From Dyadobacter bucti (GTDB taxonomy: Bacteria > Bacteroidota > Bacteroidia > Cytophagales > Spirosomataceae): a DNA stretch of 64,000 nucleotides. Both the position numbers and the translations under genes were made by a program. Shown here piece after piece: positions 18,028-27,773 of this stretch. Below the pieces are notes generated by a model that saw only the letters and a list, made by a program, of their open reading frames with translations, had not been told where the DNA came from and did no database searches. Each line of letters begins with the position of its first letter. The stretch's first letter is position 1. The DNA lies in NCBI RefSeq assembly GCF_005869225.1, contig NZ_SWFP01000006.1, positions 1 to 64,000 of the forward strand, given 5' to 3'.

Positions 18028-19155
18028 ATGATAGAAAGAAATCAGCTTCAGTTTGCAAAAGACCATTTATTCAAAGGGAAAGCCTTTATTATTTATGGTC
18101 CCAGACAAGCAGGCAAAACAACTTTTTCCGAACAGCTGCTGAATATAATTGCAAAAAAAACATTACGTCTCAATGGCGACGATGCCGACACGCGCGAGTT
18201 GCTTTCCCGGCCTAATGCGACGATGCTCGGCAGGATCATCGGCGACAATGAAATCGTTTTTTTGGATGAAGCCCAGCGTATTCAGGAGGTAGGGATTTTG
18301 ATCAAAATCATTGTCGACCAATTCAAACAAGTCCAGATCATCGCGACGGGCTCTTCTTCCTTTGAGCTTGCGGGTAACATCAATGAACCGCTTACCGGCA
18401 GACGCTATGAAATGGAATTATTGCCACTATCCTACGGGGAATTATTAAAAAACACAGATTTTTTAACCGAACAGCGACTTCTTGAACAAAGGCTGATCTA
18501 CGGCTCCTATCCGGAGATCATTGTTGATCCCACAAATGCAGAAAAGCACCTTAAACTCATCGCGAACAGTTATTTATACAAAGATTTGCTCACTTTGGAA
18601 CAAATAAAAAAACCGGTGTTGCTGGAAAAAATCGTGAAGGCACTTGCCTTACAGATTGGAAGTGAGGTCAATATCACGGAGATTGGAAGATTGGTTCAGG
18701 CAGATAATAAAACCGTAGAAAAGTATATCAATCTGCTGGAAAAAGCCTTTGTGCTTTTCAGTGTGCCAGCCTTGTCCCGGAATTTAAGGAATGAAATAAA
18801 GAAAGGGCAGAAAATATATTTTTATGACAATGGCATTGTCAATGCTATTACAAACAATTTCAACAATATAAAAAACCGCAGCGATACCGGGGCATTATGG
18901 GAAAATTATATTATCAGCGAAAGGATTAAGGTGCTCAAAGAAAAGCAAGCCGACACTAAGATCTATTTCTGGCGGACAACACAGCAGCAGGAAATTGACT
19001 ATATCGAAGAAAACTCCAAAGGGTTGCTGGCTGCAGAATTCAAATGGAACACGGACACAAAAAAAAGATTTCCGACTACATTTCTGAATGCTTATCCTGA
19101 GGCAGAAACAATATCGGTAACACCCGCTAACAGAGACGATTTTTTAGCTGGCTAA
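18028..19155 (+). CDS. AAA-type ATPase with DUF4143 C-terminal domain
   Basis: The N-terminal half is an AAA_14-type P-loop domain: Walker A GPRQAGKTT, Walker B EIVFLDEAQRI, and sensor IATGSSSFEL. An MELLPLSYGELL motif and a helical winged-helix-like part follow. The C-terminal part (FYDNGIVNAI ... ALWENYIISE ... IYFWRT...EIDYIEE) is DUF4143, which contains a restriction-endonuclease-like fold with candidate Glu/Asp and Lys residues (ID-x5-Ex11-EFK). These proteins are widespread and often subject to horizontal transfer; their role is not established, though nuclease or toxin-antitoxin-like functions have been suggested. The gene is convergent with nuoM, with a 4-bp gap, and has palindromic repeats just upstream. 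Confidence 0.9.
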   Translation: MIERNQLQFAKDHLFKGKAFIIYGPRQAGKTTFSEQLLNIIAKKTLRLNGDDADTRELLSRPNATMLGRIIGDNEIVFLDEAQRIQEVGILIKIIVDQFKQVQIIATGSSSFELAGNINEPLTGRRYEMELLPLSYGELLKNTDFLTEQRLLEQRLIYGSYPEIIVDPTNAEKHLKLIANSYLYKDLLTLEQIKKPVLLEKIVKALALQIGSEVNITEIGRLVQADNKTVEKYINLLEKAFVLFSVPALSRNLRNEIKKGQKIYFYDNGIVNAITNNFNNIKNRSDTGALWENYIISERIKVLKEKQADTKIYFWRTTQQQEIDYIEENSKGLLAAEFKWNTDTKKRFPTTFLNAYPEAETISVTPANRDDFLAG

Positions 19156-19159
19156 ACGA

Positions 19160-20827
19160 TCACCGCAACCCCTTCAGCCAAACCTGAACCGTAGGCCCAG
19201 TCATATCGAAAAGAATGCCCGGTAAAATCCCGAGTAAGATTGTAAGAACGACTAGCGGGACTAAGAGCCAGGTTTCGCGCAAAGTCAAATCCGTGAGTAC
19301 GTGTTCGCCTCCGTTTTTATACCAAAAAGAACCGAAAAACATACGCTGGTAAGTCCAGAGAAAATAGGCGGCCGCGAGTACAATTCCGAGTGTGGACAAT
19401 GCAGGTATCCATACCGGCAAAGCGTCAGACTGAAATGCACCCATCAACGTAAACAGCTCTCCGACAAAGCCGGAAAATCCAGGCAATCCTAGGGAAGCGA
19501 AAAAAGCGATACCGGTAATAACTGTATACTTAGGCATTACGCCAATAATCCCGCGGTAGTGATCAATACTCCGGTCGTGGGTGCGGTCGTATATCACGCC
19601 TGTCAATAAAAACAGCATGGCAGAAAGTACACCATGGCTTACCATCTGATAAATAGCCCCGTTAATTCCTTCTGCAGTAAAAGCCGCGATACCAAGCAGA
19701 ACAAAACCCATGTGGGAAACAGAGGAGTAGGCGATCATTTTTTTAAGGTCATTTTGGCCTAAAGCATTAAAACCTCCGTAAACTATAGAAATCAATCCGA
19801 GGACCGCAAGCGGAATTGCACTGTATAATGCTTCGAGTGGGAAGAAGCCGTCGACGATGCGTATAAAACCATAACCTCCTATTTTCAAAAGAATTCCTGC
19901 CAAAACCACGGAGATGGGCGTAGGAGCCTCCACGTGCGCGTCCGGCAGCCATGTATGAACCGGTACAACCGGTAATTTGACAGCAAAACCTATGAATAAA
20001 AACCAGAAAGCAAGGAGCCTTACAGGAATATCCAGTATCGTATATTGAGAAACAAAACTCAATGCAGAGCCCTGGATGTAATTGGCGGCGTCGGCCAGAT
20101 ATGCGAAACGAAAAGTATGTACCAGCTGCTCGGGCGCGATCCGGCCGTCGGCAAGCCATTGCTGTATCTGTGGAATGATATCGGGATGCGCCGCGTCCTC
20201 AATTCCCAAAATACCCACAGTCCGGGCCGTTTCTAATGGATCGATCACAGATAAATACAGGCCGATCATCACGATCAGGATCAAAAGCGAACCGAAAAAA
20301 GTATAAATAAAGAACTTCAATGCTGCATACTCACGCCGTGGCCCACCCCATAACCCGATCAAAAAATACATAGGCAGGAGCATGAATTCAAAAAACAGAT
20401 AAAATAGGAAAAAGTCCTGCGCGAGAAAGCAGCCAATCACACTGCCGGTCAAAAGCAGATAAAGCGAGAAATAGCCACGCGTTTTTTGATGAATATTCCA
20501 AGAACTGACCACCCCGACAAAAAGCACGATCACGGCCAGCAGCACCAGTGGAAAACTGATACCATCAACGGCAAGAGCATAATCAATGGAAACAATACCC
20601 AGCGAGCCGATCGGCAGGGTGATCCAGTCGACGGTTTCGCTCAACTGAAAACCAGGATTCTGATTGTCGAATGAAGTAAAAAGGAAAACCGCAACGACAA
20701 ATTCAAGTATAAGGGCGATAAGTGCGATCAACCTGAAATGCTCCGGACGCCGTGAAGGCCAGGCGGCCACCGCAGCTGCGCCTAGTATAGGAATTGCAAT
20801 TAATAAGCTGAGTATATGATCAATCAT
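19160..20827 (-). CDS. nuoM: NADH-quinone oxidoreductase subunit M (antiporter-like)
   Basis: This polytopic membrane protein is a proton-pumping antiporter-like subunit of respiratory complex I. The family core is clear: LPDAHVEAPTPISVVLAGI with the conserved Lys/Glu neighbourhood, LLKIGGYGFIRI, and KKMIAYSSVSHMGFV. Start chosen at the ATG at 20827 (MIDHILSLLIAIPILG). A hydrophilic insert of about 60 residues around ARTVGILGIEDAAHPDIIP makes it longer than typical NuoM (about 500). It follows nuoL by 37 bp. No nuoN follows; the next gene is a convergent DUF4143 ATPase. Confidence 0.93.
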   Translation of the reverse strand: MIDHILSLLIAIPILGAAAVAAWPSRRPEHFRLIALIALILEFVVAVFLFTSFDNQNPGFQLSETVDWITLPIGSLGIVSIDYALAVDGISFPLVLLAVIVLFVGVVSSWNIHQKTRGYFSLYLLLTGSVIGCFLAQDFFLFYLFFEFMLLPMYFLIGLWGGPRREYAALKFFIYTFFGSLLILIVMIGLYLSVIDPLETARTVGILGIEDAAHPDIIPQIQQWLADGRIAPEQLVHTFRFAYLADAANYIQGSALSFVSQYTILDIPVRLLAFWFLFIGFAVKLPVVPVHTWLPDAHVEAPTPISVVLAGILLKIGGYGFIRIVDGFFPLEALYSAIPLAVLGLISIVYGGFNALGQNDLKKMIAYSSVSHMGFVLLGIAAFTAEGINGAIYQMVSHGVLSAMLFLLTGVIYDRTHDRSIDHYRGIIGVMPKYTVITGIAFFASLGLPGFSGFVGELFTLMGAFQSDALPVWIPALSTLGIVLAAAYFLWTYQRMFFGSFWYKNGGEHVLTDLTLRETWLLVPLVVLTILLGILPGILFDMTGPTVQVWLKGLR

Positions 20828-20864
20828 CAAAAAATAAATTAAAAGCTGCCCGGCCCAATCCTGG

Positions 20865-22826
20865 TTACATGGCAACCAACCACAATATCAACAAAAATAC
20901 CCCAACAGCCGAAACTACATAATAAGATTGGATCTGACCGTTCTGAAGGCTCCGGACTCCCTGCCCCGACGAACGTATCAGAAATACAGTCAGCGTTACC
21001 CCGCCATCGACGATGTTCTTATCAAACCAGCTGATCAGGTGGGCGAGAATTACATTTCCTTTCGCCAGATTGTCAACAAAGGTGTCAATAATACGCTTTT
21101 CAACTTTTTTCAGGAATGCCGCAATAAAGCTAAAAGGAATAATAAAGTATTGGTCGTTTGAATAATCCCTCAGCCAGGCCAGCCGGGTTGTGGATATATC
21201 AACTGACGATTCTGTCCTGCCGACCTTAAATGGATTTTCAGTTTTAATTTCTTTATACGCCAGAAAAATAGAGAGGAACGTCACCGCACCCGCTGCGAAA
21301 GGCACCCACGTCAAATGCGCCGCTTCCTGTACGCCGATAAAAGACAGAAACCAGCCGCTTCCGGCATCGACCGGGTTCCATGCGAACCATATAAAAACGG
21401 AAAGGATTGAAAGCAGAACCATCGGCGCCCACATTATGACGGGAGATTCGTGCGGATGCACCGAAGGAGAAACCTGATATCTTTTTTCGCCAAAAAACAC
21501 GAGCCACATCTGGCGGGTCATGTAGTAAGCCGTCAAACCCGCTGAAAGCAGAATAATGATCGGAAATACGTATCCCCAGGCTCCGATCTGACCAGCCCAT
21601 AAAAAGCCTTCGGTAATGATCGCGTCTTTGGAAAGGAAGCCGGAAAAAAACGGTAAACCCGCCAAAGATGCCGCACAAATTGAAAAACATATAAAAGTAA
21701 CAGGTAGCTGTTTTCTCAAGCCACCCATTGTCCGCATATCCTGCGGATCAAAAGTATCGTCAGTTTGGGAAGGTGTCACTGCGTGGATCACAGAGCCTGC
21801 TGAAAGAAATAATCCTGCTTTGAAAAACGCATGAGTGGTCAAATGAAAAAGCGCGGTTTGCCAGCTGCCGAAACCCGCTGCTATCACCATCAGCCCCAGC
21901 TGCGACATGGTTGAATACGCCAGAACGCGTTTGATATCCCACACCTGCGTGGCCTTCAATGCTCCGATCACCATCGTAATTGTCCCGATAACGGTAATGA
22001 CAATCTTCGCATCAAATGTGAGTAAAAAAGATATTCTTGCTAATAAAAAAATACCGGCCGCCACCATTGTGGCTGCGTGAATAAGCGCTGAAACCGGAGT
22101 AGGACCTTCCATCGCATCCGGCAGCCAGCCTGAAAGAGGGAACTGGGCCGACTTGCCCATGCAACCTCCAAAAAGACATAAGCCAATAGCTGTTAAAATG
22201 CCCGGGCTCAACATATCCATTTGGAGAGAAATAACCTCAAAGTCGGTAGAACCAATATAGTAAAACAGCATTAAAATACCTGTGAGAAAGGCAGCATCAC
22301 CGATACGGTTGAGGACAAACGCTTTTTGCGCGGCCCAGACAGGTCTTTTTTTCAAATACCAAAATCCGATCAGCAAATAGGACGAAAGCCCCACCAGTTC
22401 CCAGAATATGTACATCACCAGCAGACTGCCGGCAAGCACTATTCCGATCATGGAAAAAAGGAAAAGCTGTATGAATGCAAAGTACCGGTGCAGGTTTTTA
22501 TCGTCGTGCAGGTAGGCAGTACTGTACAGCTGCACCAGCAGCGCCACGAAATGTACCACGGAAAGCATGACGCAGGTAAGCGTATCGAATTGGAACGAAA
22601 GTTCAATGGTGGTGCTCCCGATCAGAAGCCAGTCGAACCGGATGGTATGCAGTATGTTTGGGTCGGCATATTTCAGGGTAACAAACAGCCCGGCGGCGGT
22701 AGTCAGCGCCCCTATCCATCCCGCAATTTTATTGAAGCTTTTCCCTCCCAGCCAAAGCAAAAGAAAAACCAGAAAAGGCAATCCCAACAGCAGACAAGCG
22801 GGTAAGAAGTATGCGGAATCGGGCAT
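20865..22826 (-). CDS. nuoL: NADH-quinone oxidoreductase subunit L (antiporter-like)
   Basis: This is the largest antiporter-like membrane subunit of complex I, with about 15 transmembrane helices and the long C-terminal lateral helix region. Family motifs are GKSAQFPLSGWLPDAMEGPT, PVSALIHAATMVAAGI, KRVLAYSTMSQLG and LTTHAFFKAGLFLSAGSV. The start chosen is the ATG at 22826 (MPDSAYFLPACLLLGLPF); an earlier ATG at 22886 would nearly abut the upstream serine hydrolase gene. nuoM follows on the same strand. The usual upstream partner nuoK is not present here, so this pair is detached from any complete nuo operon in the window. Confidence 0.94.
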   Translation of the reverse strand: MPDSAYFLPACLLLGLPFLVFLLLWLGGKSFNKIAGWIGALTTAAGLFVTLKYADPNILHTIRFDWLLIGSTTIELSFQFDTLTCVMLSVVHFVALLVQLYSTAYLHDDKNLHRYFAFIQLFLFSMIGIVLAGSLLVMYIFWELVGLSSYLLIGFWYLKKRPVWAAQKAFVLNRIGDAAFLTGILMLFYYIGSTDFEVISLQMDMLSPGILTAIGLCLFGGCMGKSAQFPLSGWLPDAMEGPTPVSALIHAATMVAAGIFLLARISFLLTFDAKIVITVIGTITMVIGALKATQVWDIKRVLAYSTMSQLGLMVIAAGFGSWQTALFHLTTHAFFKAGLFLSAGSVIHAVTPSQTDDTFDPQDMRTMGGLRKQLPVTFICFSICAASLAGLPFFSGFLSKDAIITEGFLWAGQIGAWGYVFPIIILLSAGLTAYYMTRQMWLVFFGEKRYQVSPSVHPHESPVIMWAPMVLLSILSVFIWFAWNPVDAGSGWFLSFIGVQEAAHLTWVPFAAGAVTFLSIFLAYKEIKTENPFKVGRTESSVDISTTRLAWLRDYSNDQYFIIPFSFIAAFLKKVEKRIIDTFVDNLAKGNVILAHLISWFDKNIVDGGVTLTVFLIRSSGQGVRSLQNGQIQSYYVVSAVGVFLLILWLVAM

Positions 22827-22888
22827 AAGAGGCTGGTATTCGTTTATGTCGGCAAATATCCTGAATTCGAGACCGAATTCAAACAATG

Positions 22889-24100
22889 CTAGATTTCTTT
22901 CTCAATATCTTCAATTTTACCTTCACCATGGATCACTTCGAGCAATTCCCGCAGATCGTATGTGGACCGGTTGTAGCTGTTTCCCAGGACAATTATTACC
23001 GCCTCATCCTCCGGACATACCCAGAGCATGGTATTGTAACCCTTCCACCAGCCTCCGTGGTAGAGGAAGCGCGGCGTGTTATCAGGCTTGGTGTGCATCC
23101 GGAAACCGTAGCCATAATTCCTGATACCTGCGCGTTCAAAACTTCTGGGTTTGAACGCCTCATCCAAAAGCTTTTTGTCCAGTAACAGACCGGACGTCAA
23201 CCCGTTGTAAAATCTGTAAATGTCGCCGGTAGTTGAGTATAGTCCCTTGTCCCCGACCACATCGTCAAAATAATCCTTTTCAAGCCTTCTTCCATATTGA
23301 TGCCCCGCCGTCCTGAACTGCAATGCGGCGGAAGATGTATCTGTCACCAAAAAGGTGTTTAGCATACCGAGAGGTGCAAAAATCTGTGCATTGAGATATT
23401 TGCCAAAATCTTCACCGGTGATCTTTTCAACGATCGCGGCGAGCACACAGTAATTGGTATTACAATAATTAAATGACCTTCCCGGCCGGTTGTAAGGCGT
23501 GGGCGTCGGGATCACTTTGGCATACCAGTCGAGGATTGTCATGTTATCCGGGAACTTCCTGCCGCGGCGTACGCTGTCCGGGAACGAATAAATGTAATTG
23601 GGCAGCCCACTCCTGTGGCTCAGGAGCATATCCACTTTTACACCATGATATGGAAAATCGGGAAAAAACCGCTGAACGGAATCGTCCAGGCTCACGCGTC
23701 CTTCCTGAATCAATTTGAGGATAGCTATGGCCGTAAAAGGTTTGGACAAAGAAGCCAGCTGGAAGCGGGAATTGCTGGTCAGGGAATCCTTATCCCTAAG
23801 GTGTGCGAACCCGAAAGAATTCTCGTACAGGATCTGTCCTTTCTGAACGATCAGGACATTTCCGTTGAAACCGGCGCGTTTTTTCCGCCGGAAAATATCT
23901 TCAATCTTACTGATTTTTAATGCAGTTGCAGGATCAGGATTTTTGACCGGAACGGGATCGAGCTTCGCTATTTTTTTCGCGTTAATGACCCTTTCTTCCG
24001 GCTCCGACCTGTTTTTTCTAACCAACCCCCAGGATACACTCAGGATTACCAGGACAGCTAATGCCGCCCACCACACTTTCGGCTGCACTTTTTTCAACAT
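22889..24100 (-). CDS. Serine hydrolase of the beta-lactamase/PBP4* family
   Basis: The 403-residue product has an N-terminal membrane anchor (VWWAALAVLVILSVSWGL) and a periplasmic class C beta-lactamase-like domain. The catalytic set is SLSK (SxxK), YCNTNY (YxN) and YHGGWWKG at the KTG position. Related proteins include D-aminopeptidases, esterases and peptidoglycan-active enzymes; genuine beta-lactamase activity is not implied. It ends 62 bp before nuoL on the same strand. It resembles the C-terminal part of the GH3 fusion at 12010-15072. Confidence 0.88.
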   Translation of the reverse strand: MLKKVQPKVWWAALAVLVILSVSWGLVRKNRSEPEERVINAKKIAKLDPVPVKNPDPATALKISKIEDIFRRKKRAGFNGNVLIVQKGQILYENSFGFAHLRDKDSLTSNSRFQLASLSKPFTAIAILKLIQEGRVSLDDSVQRFFPDFPYHGVKVDMLLSHRSGLPNYIYSFPDSVRRGRKFPDNMTILDWYAKVIPTPTPYNRPGRSFNYCNTNYCVLAAIVEKITGEDFGKYLNAQIFAPLGMLNTFLVTDTSSAALQFRTAGHQYGRRLEKDYFDDVVGDKGLYSTTGDIYRFYNGLTSGLLLDKKLLDEAFKPRSFERAGIRNYGYGFRMHTKPDNTPRFLYHGGWWKGYNTMLWVCPEDEAVIIVLGNSYNRSTYDLRELLEVIHGEGKIEDIEKEI

Positions 24101-24197
24101 AGGCTTTTGGCCATTAATTTTTTAAGAACGTTGTTATGCTAACGACAGGTCGCAGGCATTATTTATATTAATTCTTACAAATTAAAGGCACACAAGC

Positions 24198-25337
24198 TTA
24201 TGGAACTAATACTTTCACATGTTCTTTCCGTCCGTTTTTGTTGTGGATCAAAAGATATAAACCCGAAGAAAGTGGCTGCTGCGGCACCAGATTTATGAAA
24301 CCAGGCACGCTGTATTCGTAAAAACCCTTAATCGGCCGGCCGGCATAATCGGTAAATAAAAGATGATGCGGGTCAATGCCATTGTCTTTAATGCTAATGT
24401 AATTCGGAGAGGCCGGATTGGGCAAGACTTGCAAACCAGCTGACGGATCACGAATGACGACATCCCTGGTTGGAGAAAATGAAAATGACTGATCCAGGTC
24501 GACCATTCGCAACCGGTAGTAACTGACACCCGATACAGGCATGTCATCTGTGAAACTATACTGCTTTCTGCCCATTGTTTCGCCCGAGGCAGTAACCCTG
24601 CCAAGCTCTTCAAACCGGGCCATATCGCTACTTCTCTCTACAACAAATTCATGGCTATTCTTTTCCAAGGCCGTCTCCCAGGTCAGATTCACCTTATTTT
24701 CAATGTGTTCGGCTTTGAAATAGGTAAGATCTACCGGCAAAATTATTTGTAAAACCTGACCATTAATAACGATTTCATCAAACCACAGCACGCCAAGAGT
24801 CGTATTGAAAGGGTTATTTCCGTAAATCCTTATCGCAAATGTATTATCGGAAAGATTGTTGAAGCTGGTCGGCACTGAGAATGGGTAGAATACATTTTCA
24901 TTGACGAGGGTAGAGGAAATTAAATCGGACGTAAAACCATCGATGCTACTGCGAAGTTTTATTTGTTTGGGACCCGTATCGGATCTTTTTAATCGAAACG
25001 AGATAGAATTGATGTTGTACTTGAATGTATTGGCGGCAAACATAAATTCAATATAACGTCCACTGGAAAAAGCAACCGGCCAGGGTTTGACGACATGCGC
25101 AGCCACCACGGCATTGGTGTAGCCATATCCCCCATTTAAGGCATTGGTATTGGCCCCGCCAGCCAGCTTCGCATCCTCCGGTGAAAAATTAGCATGGCTC
25201 GATGTGCCAGCCAAATGTTCGTCCATACTCCATTTAATTTGAAAATCCTCCTGCGCCGCCGCCGGAGAAACGAGTAATAATGAAAAAAGAAACATCAAAA
25301 CGATGCAATTCGTCGGAATTTGGAATAACCTTTTCAA
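24198..25337 (-). CDS. Secreted protein with T9SS C-terminal sorting domain
   Basis: The N-terminus is a signal peptide (cleavage near SPAAAQ). Residues about 30-200 form a beta-rich domain of unknown function resembling a jelly-roll or carbohydrate-binding module. The segment from LPVDLTYFKAEHIENKVNL is the link typically found in Bacteroidota secreted proteins, a fibronectin-like piece with VNLTWETALEKNSHEFVVER. The last 80 residues (LQVLPNPASPNYISI ... PLSSGLYLLIHN) are a type A sorting domain. The protein is therefore predicted to be extracellular via T9SS. No catalytic motif was recognised. Confidence 0.8.
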   Translation of the reverse strand: MKRLFQIPTNCIVLMFLFSLLLVSPAAAQEDFQIKWSMDEHLAGTSSHANFSPEDAKLAGGANTNALNGGYGYTNAVVAAHVVKPWPVAFSSGRYIEFMFAANTFKYNINSISFRLKRSDTGPKQIKLRSSIDGFTSDLISSTLVNENVFYPFSVPTSFNNLSDNTFAIRIYGNNPFNTTLGVLWFDEIVINGQVLQIILPVDLTYFKAEHIENKVNLTWETALEKNSHEFVVERSSDMARFEELGRVTASGETMGRKQYSFTDDMPVSGVSYYRLRMVDLDQSFSFSPTRDVVIRDPSAGLQVLPNPASPNYISIKDNGIDPHHLLFTDYAGRPIKGFYEYSVPGFINLVPQQPLSSGLYLLIHNKNGRKEHVKVLVP

Positions 25338-25418
25338 GTCTGTGATGGTTTGGATTCACGGTATTTACTTTACTAATACGGTAAAGCTTGAAAAGGTAAC
25401 GGGGGGAGCACGTCTTTT

Positions 25419-26570
25419 TTAGCGTGATTTGTTACGCTGATCATTCAAATTGACAAGATAATGCAGGCTGATCCTTGGAGGTGTTAAAAACCGGGTTCCG
25501 TAAAAAGGTGAGATGAAGTTTGCGAAGTGCCCGATTTCCAGGTTAAATCGTCGCTTATAACTTATTCCGGCCTGCAGTCCGAGGAAGTCGAAGCGGTACC
25601 CACCGCTTGCAATGCTGTAATGCAAGCCAACATAAGGACGTACGCTTTTCGCACCAAAATAACCTCCCACGCCTACTTCAAGTGTCTTCAAAAGAACTTT
25701 CCGGTAAGAATTCTGATCACGTACCAGTAAATTGGGTGTGAGAAAATAGTTGATTTTCAGGTGACGATTATAATGTTTTCGCGGTAAATTGATTCTGATA
25801 CCTACGCCAAAAGTAAATTTATTATTGAGAACCAGGCGATCCTCTTTCCAATTTTCAAGACCGGTATTTATATCGACATCGAAAGTCAATTTGTTATCCT
25901 TAGACTGATATATCTGATGATGATCTGGAAATATATTATTGTACTTTTCCAGATATATTTTTAAATATTTTTCCTGATATACAGGAATAGGTTCATTCGA
26001 TAAAATTGTATTTTCTGTTAATTTTTTAAGCTGATTTTTGTACTCATCAATCGTTAATAGGTAAGTGGTATTGCGAATTATTTTGTTGAAAGGATAGTAA
26101 TAAAGCTCTTTTAACGAATGATTATTTTCAATAAAAAAATGTGGTTCTTCCTTAGCATTTAAATATAGATACAAAGATGCTTTGCCACCTGCCACCACTT
26201 CCTGCAAAAACACCTGTACCGAATCCAAAGTCTCTAATGAAGGATCTGCTTTGTATGTATCGGTCACTGTTATACGCAATAGGCCTATTTTCTTGCTTTT
26301 ATAAATGTCATGATCAGGACCGATATTGAATGCGTTTGCATTCGTAGCCGAAATCATGGTAACAAGCCCGTCTTTGCCTTTAAATTGAATGCTTTCAGGG
26401 CTTTCTGCCCAGTCGGCATCTCTGATCAGACCCTGTATGGTATCATTTTGATTTGTAATAATATAACCTTCAACCCATTTCCCCTGTGCAAGAGTGTTTG
26501 AATATGACATTGATTGAAATAGTAGAGTTAAAATGGCAGTCTTCAAAGTGTGCATAAATACATTTTTCAT
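25419..26570 (-). CDS. Secreted hypothetical protein, probable outer-membrane beta-barrel C-terminus
   Basis: The 383-residue protein has a signal peptide ending near SNTLAQG. The N-terminal part opens with WVEGYIITNQNDTIQGLIRD, a pattern seen in many uncharacterised Bacteroidota exported proteins. The C-terminal 150 residues alternate hydrophobic and polar residues (FTFGVGIRINLP, GVGGYFGAKSVRPYVGLHYS, ISYKRRFNLEIGHF) as in an outer-membrane beta-barrel. Function is unknown. A 22-bp perfect hairpin lies just upstream of its start. Confidence 0.7.
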   Translation of the reverse strand: MKNVFMHTLKTAILTLLFQSMSYSNTLAQGKWVEGYIITNQNDTIQGLIRDADWAESPESIQFKGKDGLVTMISATNANAFNIGPDHDIYKSKKIGLLRITVTDTYKADPSLETLDSVQVFLQEVVAGGKASLYLYLNAKEEPHFFIENNHSLKELYYYPFNKIIRNTTYLLTIDEYKNQLKKLTENTILSNEPIPVYQEKYLKIYLEKYNNIFPDHHQIYQSKDNKLTFDVDINTGLENWKEDRLVLNNKFTFGVGIRINLPRKHYNRHLKINYFLTPNLLVRDQNSYRKVLLKTLEVGVGGYFGAKSVRPYVGLHYSIASGGYRFDFLGLQAGISYKRRFNLEIGHFANFISPFYGTRFLTPPRISLHYLVNLNDQRNKSR

Positions 26571-26603
26571 AGTTGTGTGATTGATGTTTGGTTAATTAAT
26601 AAG

Positions 26604-26654
26604 AATTCACTGAAATCAGGTGTCAACTAACGTGACACCTGATTTCAGTGAATT
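26604..26654. repeat. 22-bp perfect hairpin with 7-nt loop
   Basis: Arms 26604-26625 and 26633-26654 are exact reverse complements around the loop ACTAACG. It follows the C-terminus of the disrupted gene on the minus strand by 7 bp and ends in an A/T-rich flank, so it is a plausible terminator, though unusually long and perfect. Confidence 0.75.
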
Positions 26655-26661
26655 ATTTTAA

Positions 26662-26883
26662 CTAATCGAAATCGCCTTCCTCTTTTAATTTACTTATTGA
26701 AAAATAGAGAGTATCAATTGGCGTTTCTTTTCCATAATATATTCTTCTTGAATATTTTACAGCCATAATAGTATTACCAGTTGATTGGCAACGATATAGC
26801 TCATAGTCCTCACATTGCCCTAGCAGAATTCTAAAATTAATCGAGTCAGTGAGATAATATGATTCTGTAAGCTTCCCATTTTT
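26662..26883 (-). pseudogene. C-terminal fragment of a gene interrupted by an IS3 element
   Basis: The frame ends KLKEEGDFD at a TAG at 26662-26664 and is open back to the IS boundary at 26884. It reads NGKLTESYYLTDSINFRILL and onward. The missing part resumes on the other side of the element at 28071-28165. Joining the two gives ...YASLK-NGKLTES... in frame. It lies in the immunity-gene string downstream of RHS tips, so an immunity-type role is possible; the family is not recognised. Confidence 0.7.
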
Positions 26884-26897
26884 AGAGGGGTTGTGAT

Positions 26898-27773
26898 TTA
26901 GACTTGGCTTTTGATTTCAATAGTTACTACTTCTTTTTTCGTGGCACTTTCTTTCAACAGTGTGTGCTTCTGATTCGGTGTTAGTCCCTTCATTGACCTG
27001 TGCGGGTGCTTACTATTGTAATTGTCGAGCCATTTGTCAGACAAAATGCGCAGCTGCTCCAGAGAATCAAAGAAGTATGCGTCCAGAACATCTTCCCGGT
27101 AAGTCCTGTTTAGTCTCTCGTTGTACCCATTCTGCATTGGCTTTCCAGGCTGGATAAATTTCTGCTCGATCTGCTTTTCTTCGCACCAATTAGCCAGTTT
27201 CTTGCTAATAAACTCAGGGCCATTGTCAGTTCTTATTGATAGTGGCAACCCTCGTTCGCATTCCAACTGCTGCAATACTTGTATGACTTTACCGGCACAA
27301 AGAGAGTAATCCGCATGTGCTGCAAGTGCTTCTCTACTGGCATCATCCATGACTATTAATGTTCTCACACGTCTGCCGGAACTAAGAGCATCACTGACAA
27401 AATCCATACTCCAAGTTTCGTTCAACGTTTTAGCCTCGATTAAGGGCTGCTTTGGCCTTTTCAGAATACGCCTTTTTCGCTTACGTCTTAATTTGAGATC
27501 CATATTTCGATAGATTCGAAGCACCCGTTTGCGATTCCACGGTAGGCCCTTGTTTCTTAAATTGCCGTAATACCAATCAAAACCTCTTGTCGGATGTTCT
27601 TCTGCTAGCTCATTAAGCATGTCTATAACAGGCAGATCGTTCTTGACAGTTTTGTAATAGAAAACGCCGGTACTTAAATGCAAAACTCTGCACGCCCGCT
27701 CAATGCTAAATCCAGCTTCCTGAGAAATATCGGAAGCTATCAGCCGCTTCTGAGCAGGCTTTAAAGCTTTTTT
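26898..27773 (-). CDS. IS3-family transposase OrfB (DDE integrase)
   Basis: The protein has an HTH_21-like N-terminus (RACRVLHLSTGVFYY), then the rve integrase core with the DDE triad: WSMDFVSDAL (first Asp), IRTDNGPEF (second Asp) and a Glu in YNERLNRTYRED; it ends with NSKHPHRSMKGLTPNQ. The 27681-27683 TTG is not the real start: the frame stays open upstream through SQEAGFSIERAC and overlaps orfA. It is expected to be made as an OrfAB fusion by -1 frameshifting at the A_AAA_AAG slippery run at 27767-27774. Confidence 0.9.
   Translation of the reverse strand, partial: KKALKPAQKRLIASDISQEAGFSIERACRVLHLSTGVFYYKTVKNDLPVIDMLNELAEEHPTRGFDWYYGNLRNKGLPWNRKRVLRIYRNMDLKLRRKRKRRILKRPKQPLIEAKTLNETWSMDFVSDALSSGRRVRTLIVMDDASREALAAHADYSLCAGKVIQVLQQLECERGLPLSIRTDNGPEFISKKLANWCEEKQIEQKFIQPGKPMQNGYNERLNRTYREDVLDAYFFDSLEQLRILSDKWLDNYNSKHPHRSMKGLTPNQKHTLLKESATKKEVVTIEIKSQV

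Noticed and set aside
22326..22805. 159-codon plus-strand frame opposite nuoL
   Set aside because: Antisense shadow of a conserved membrane-protein gene, with unlikely composition rich in Gln, His and Pro.
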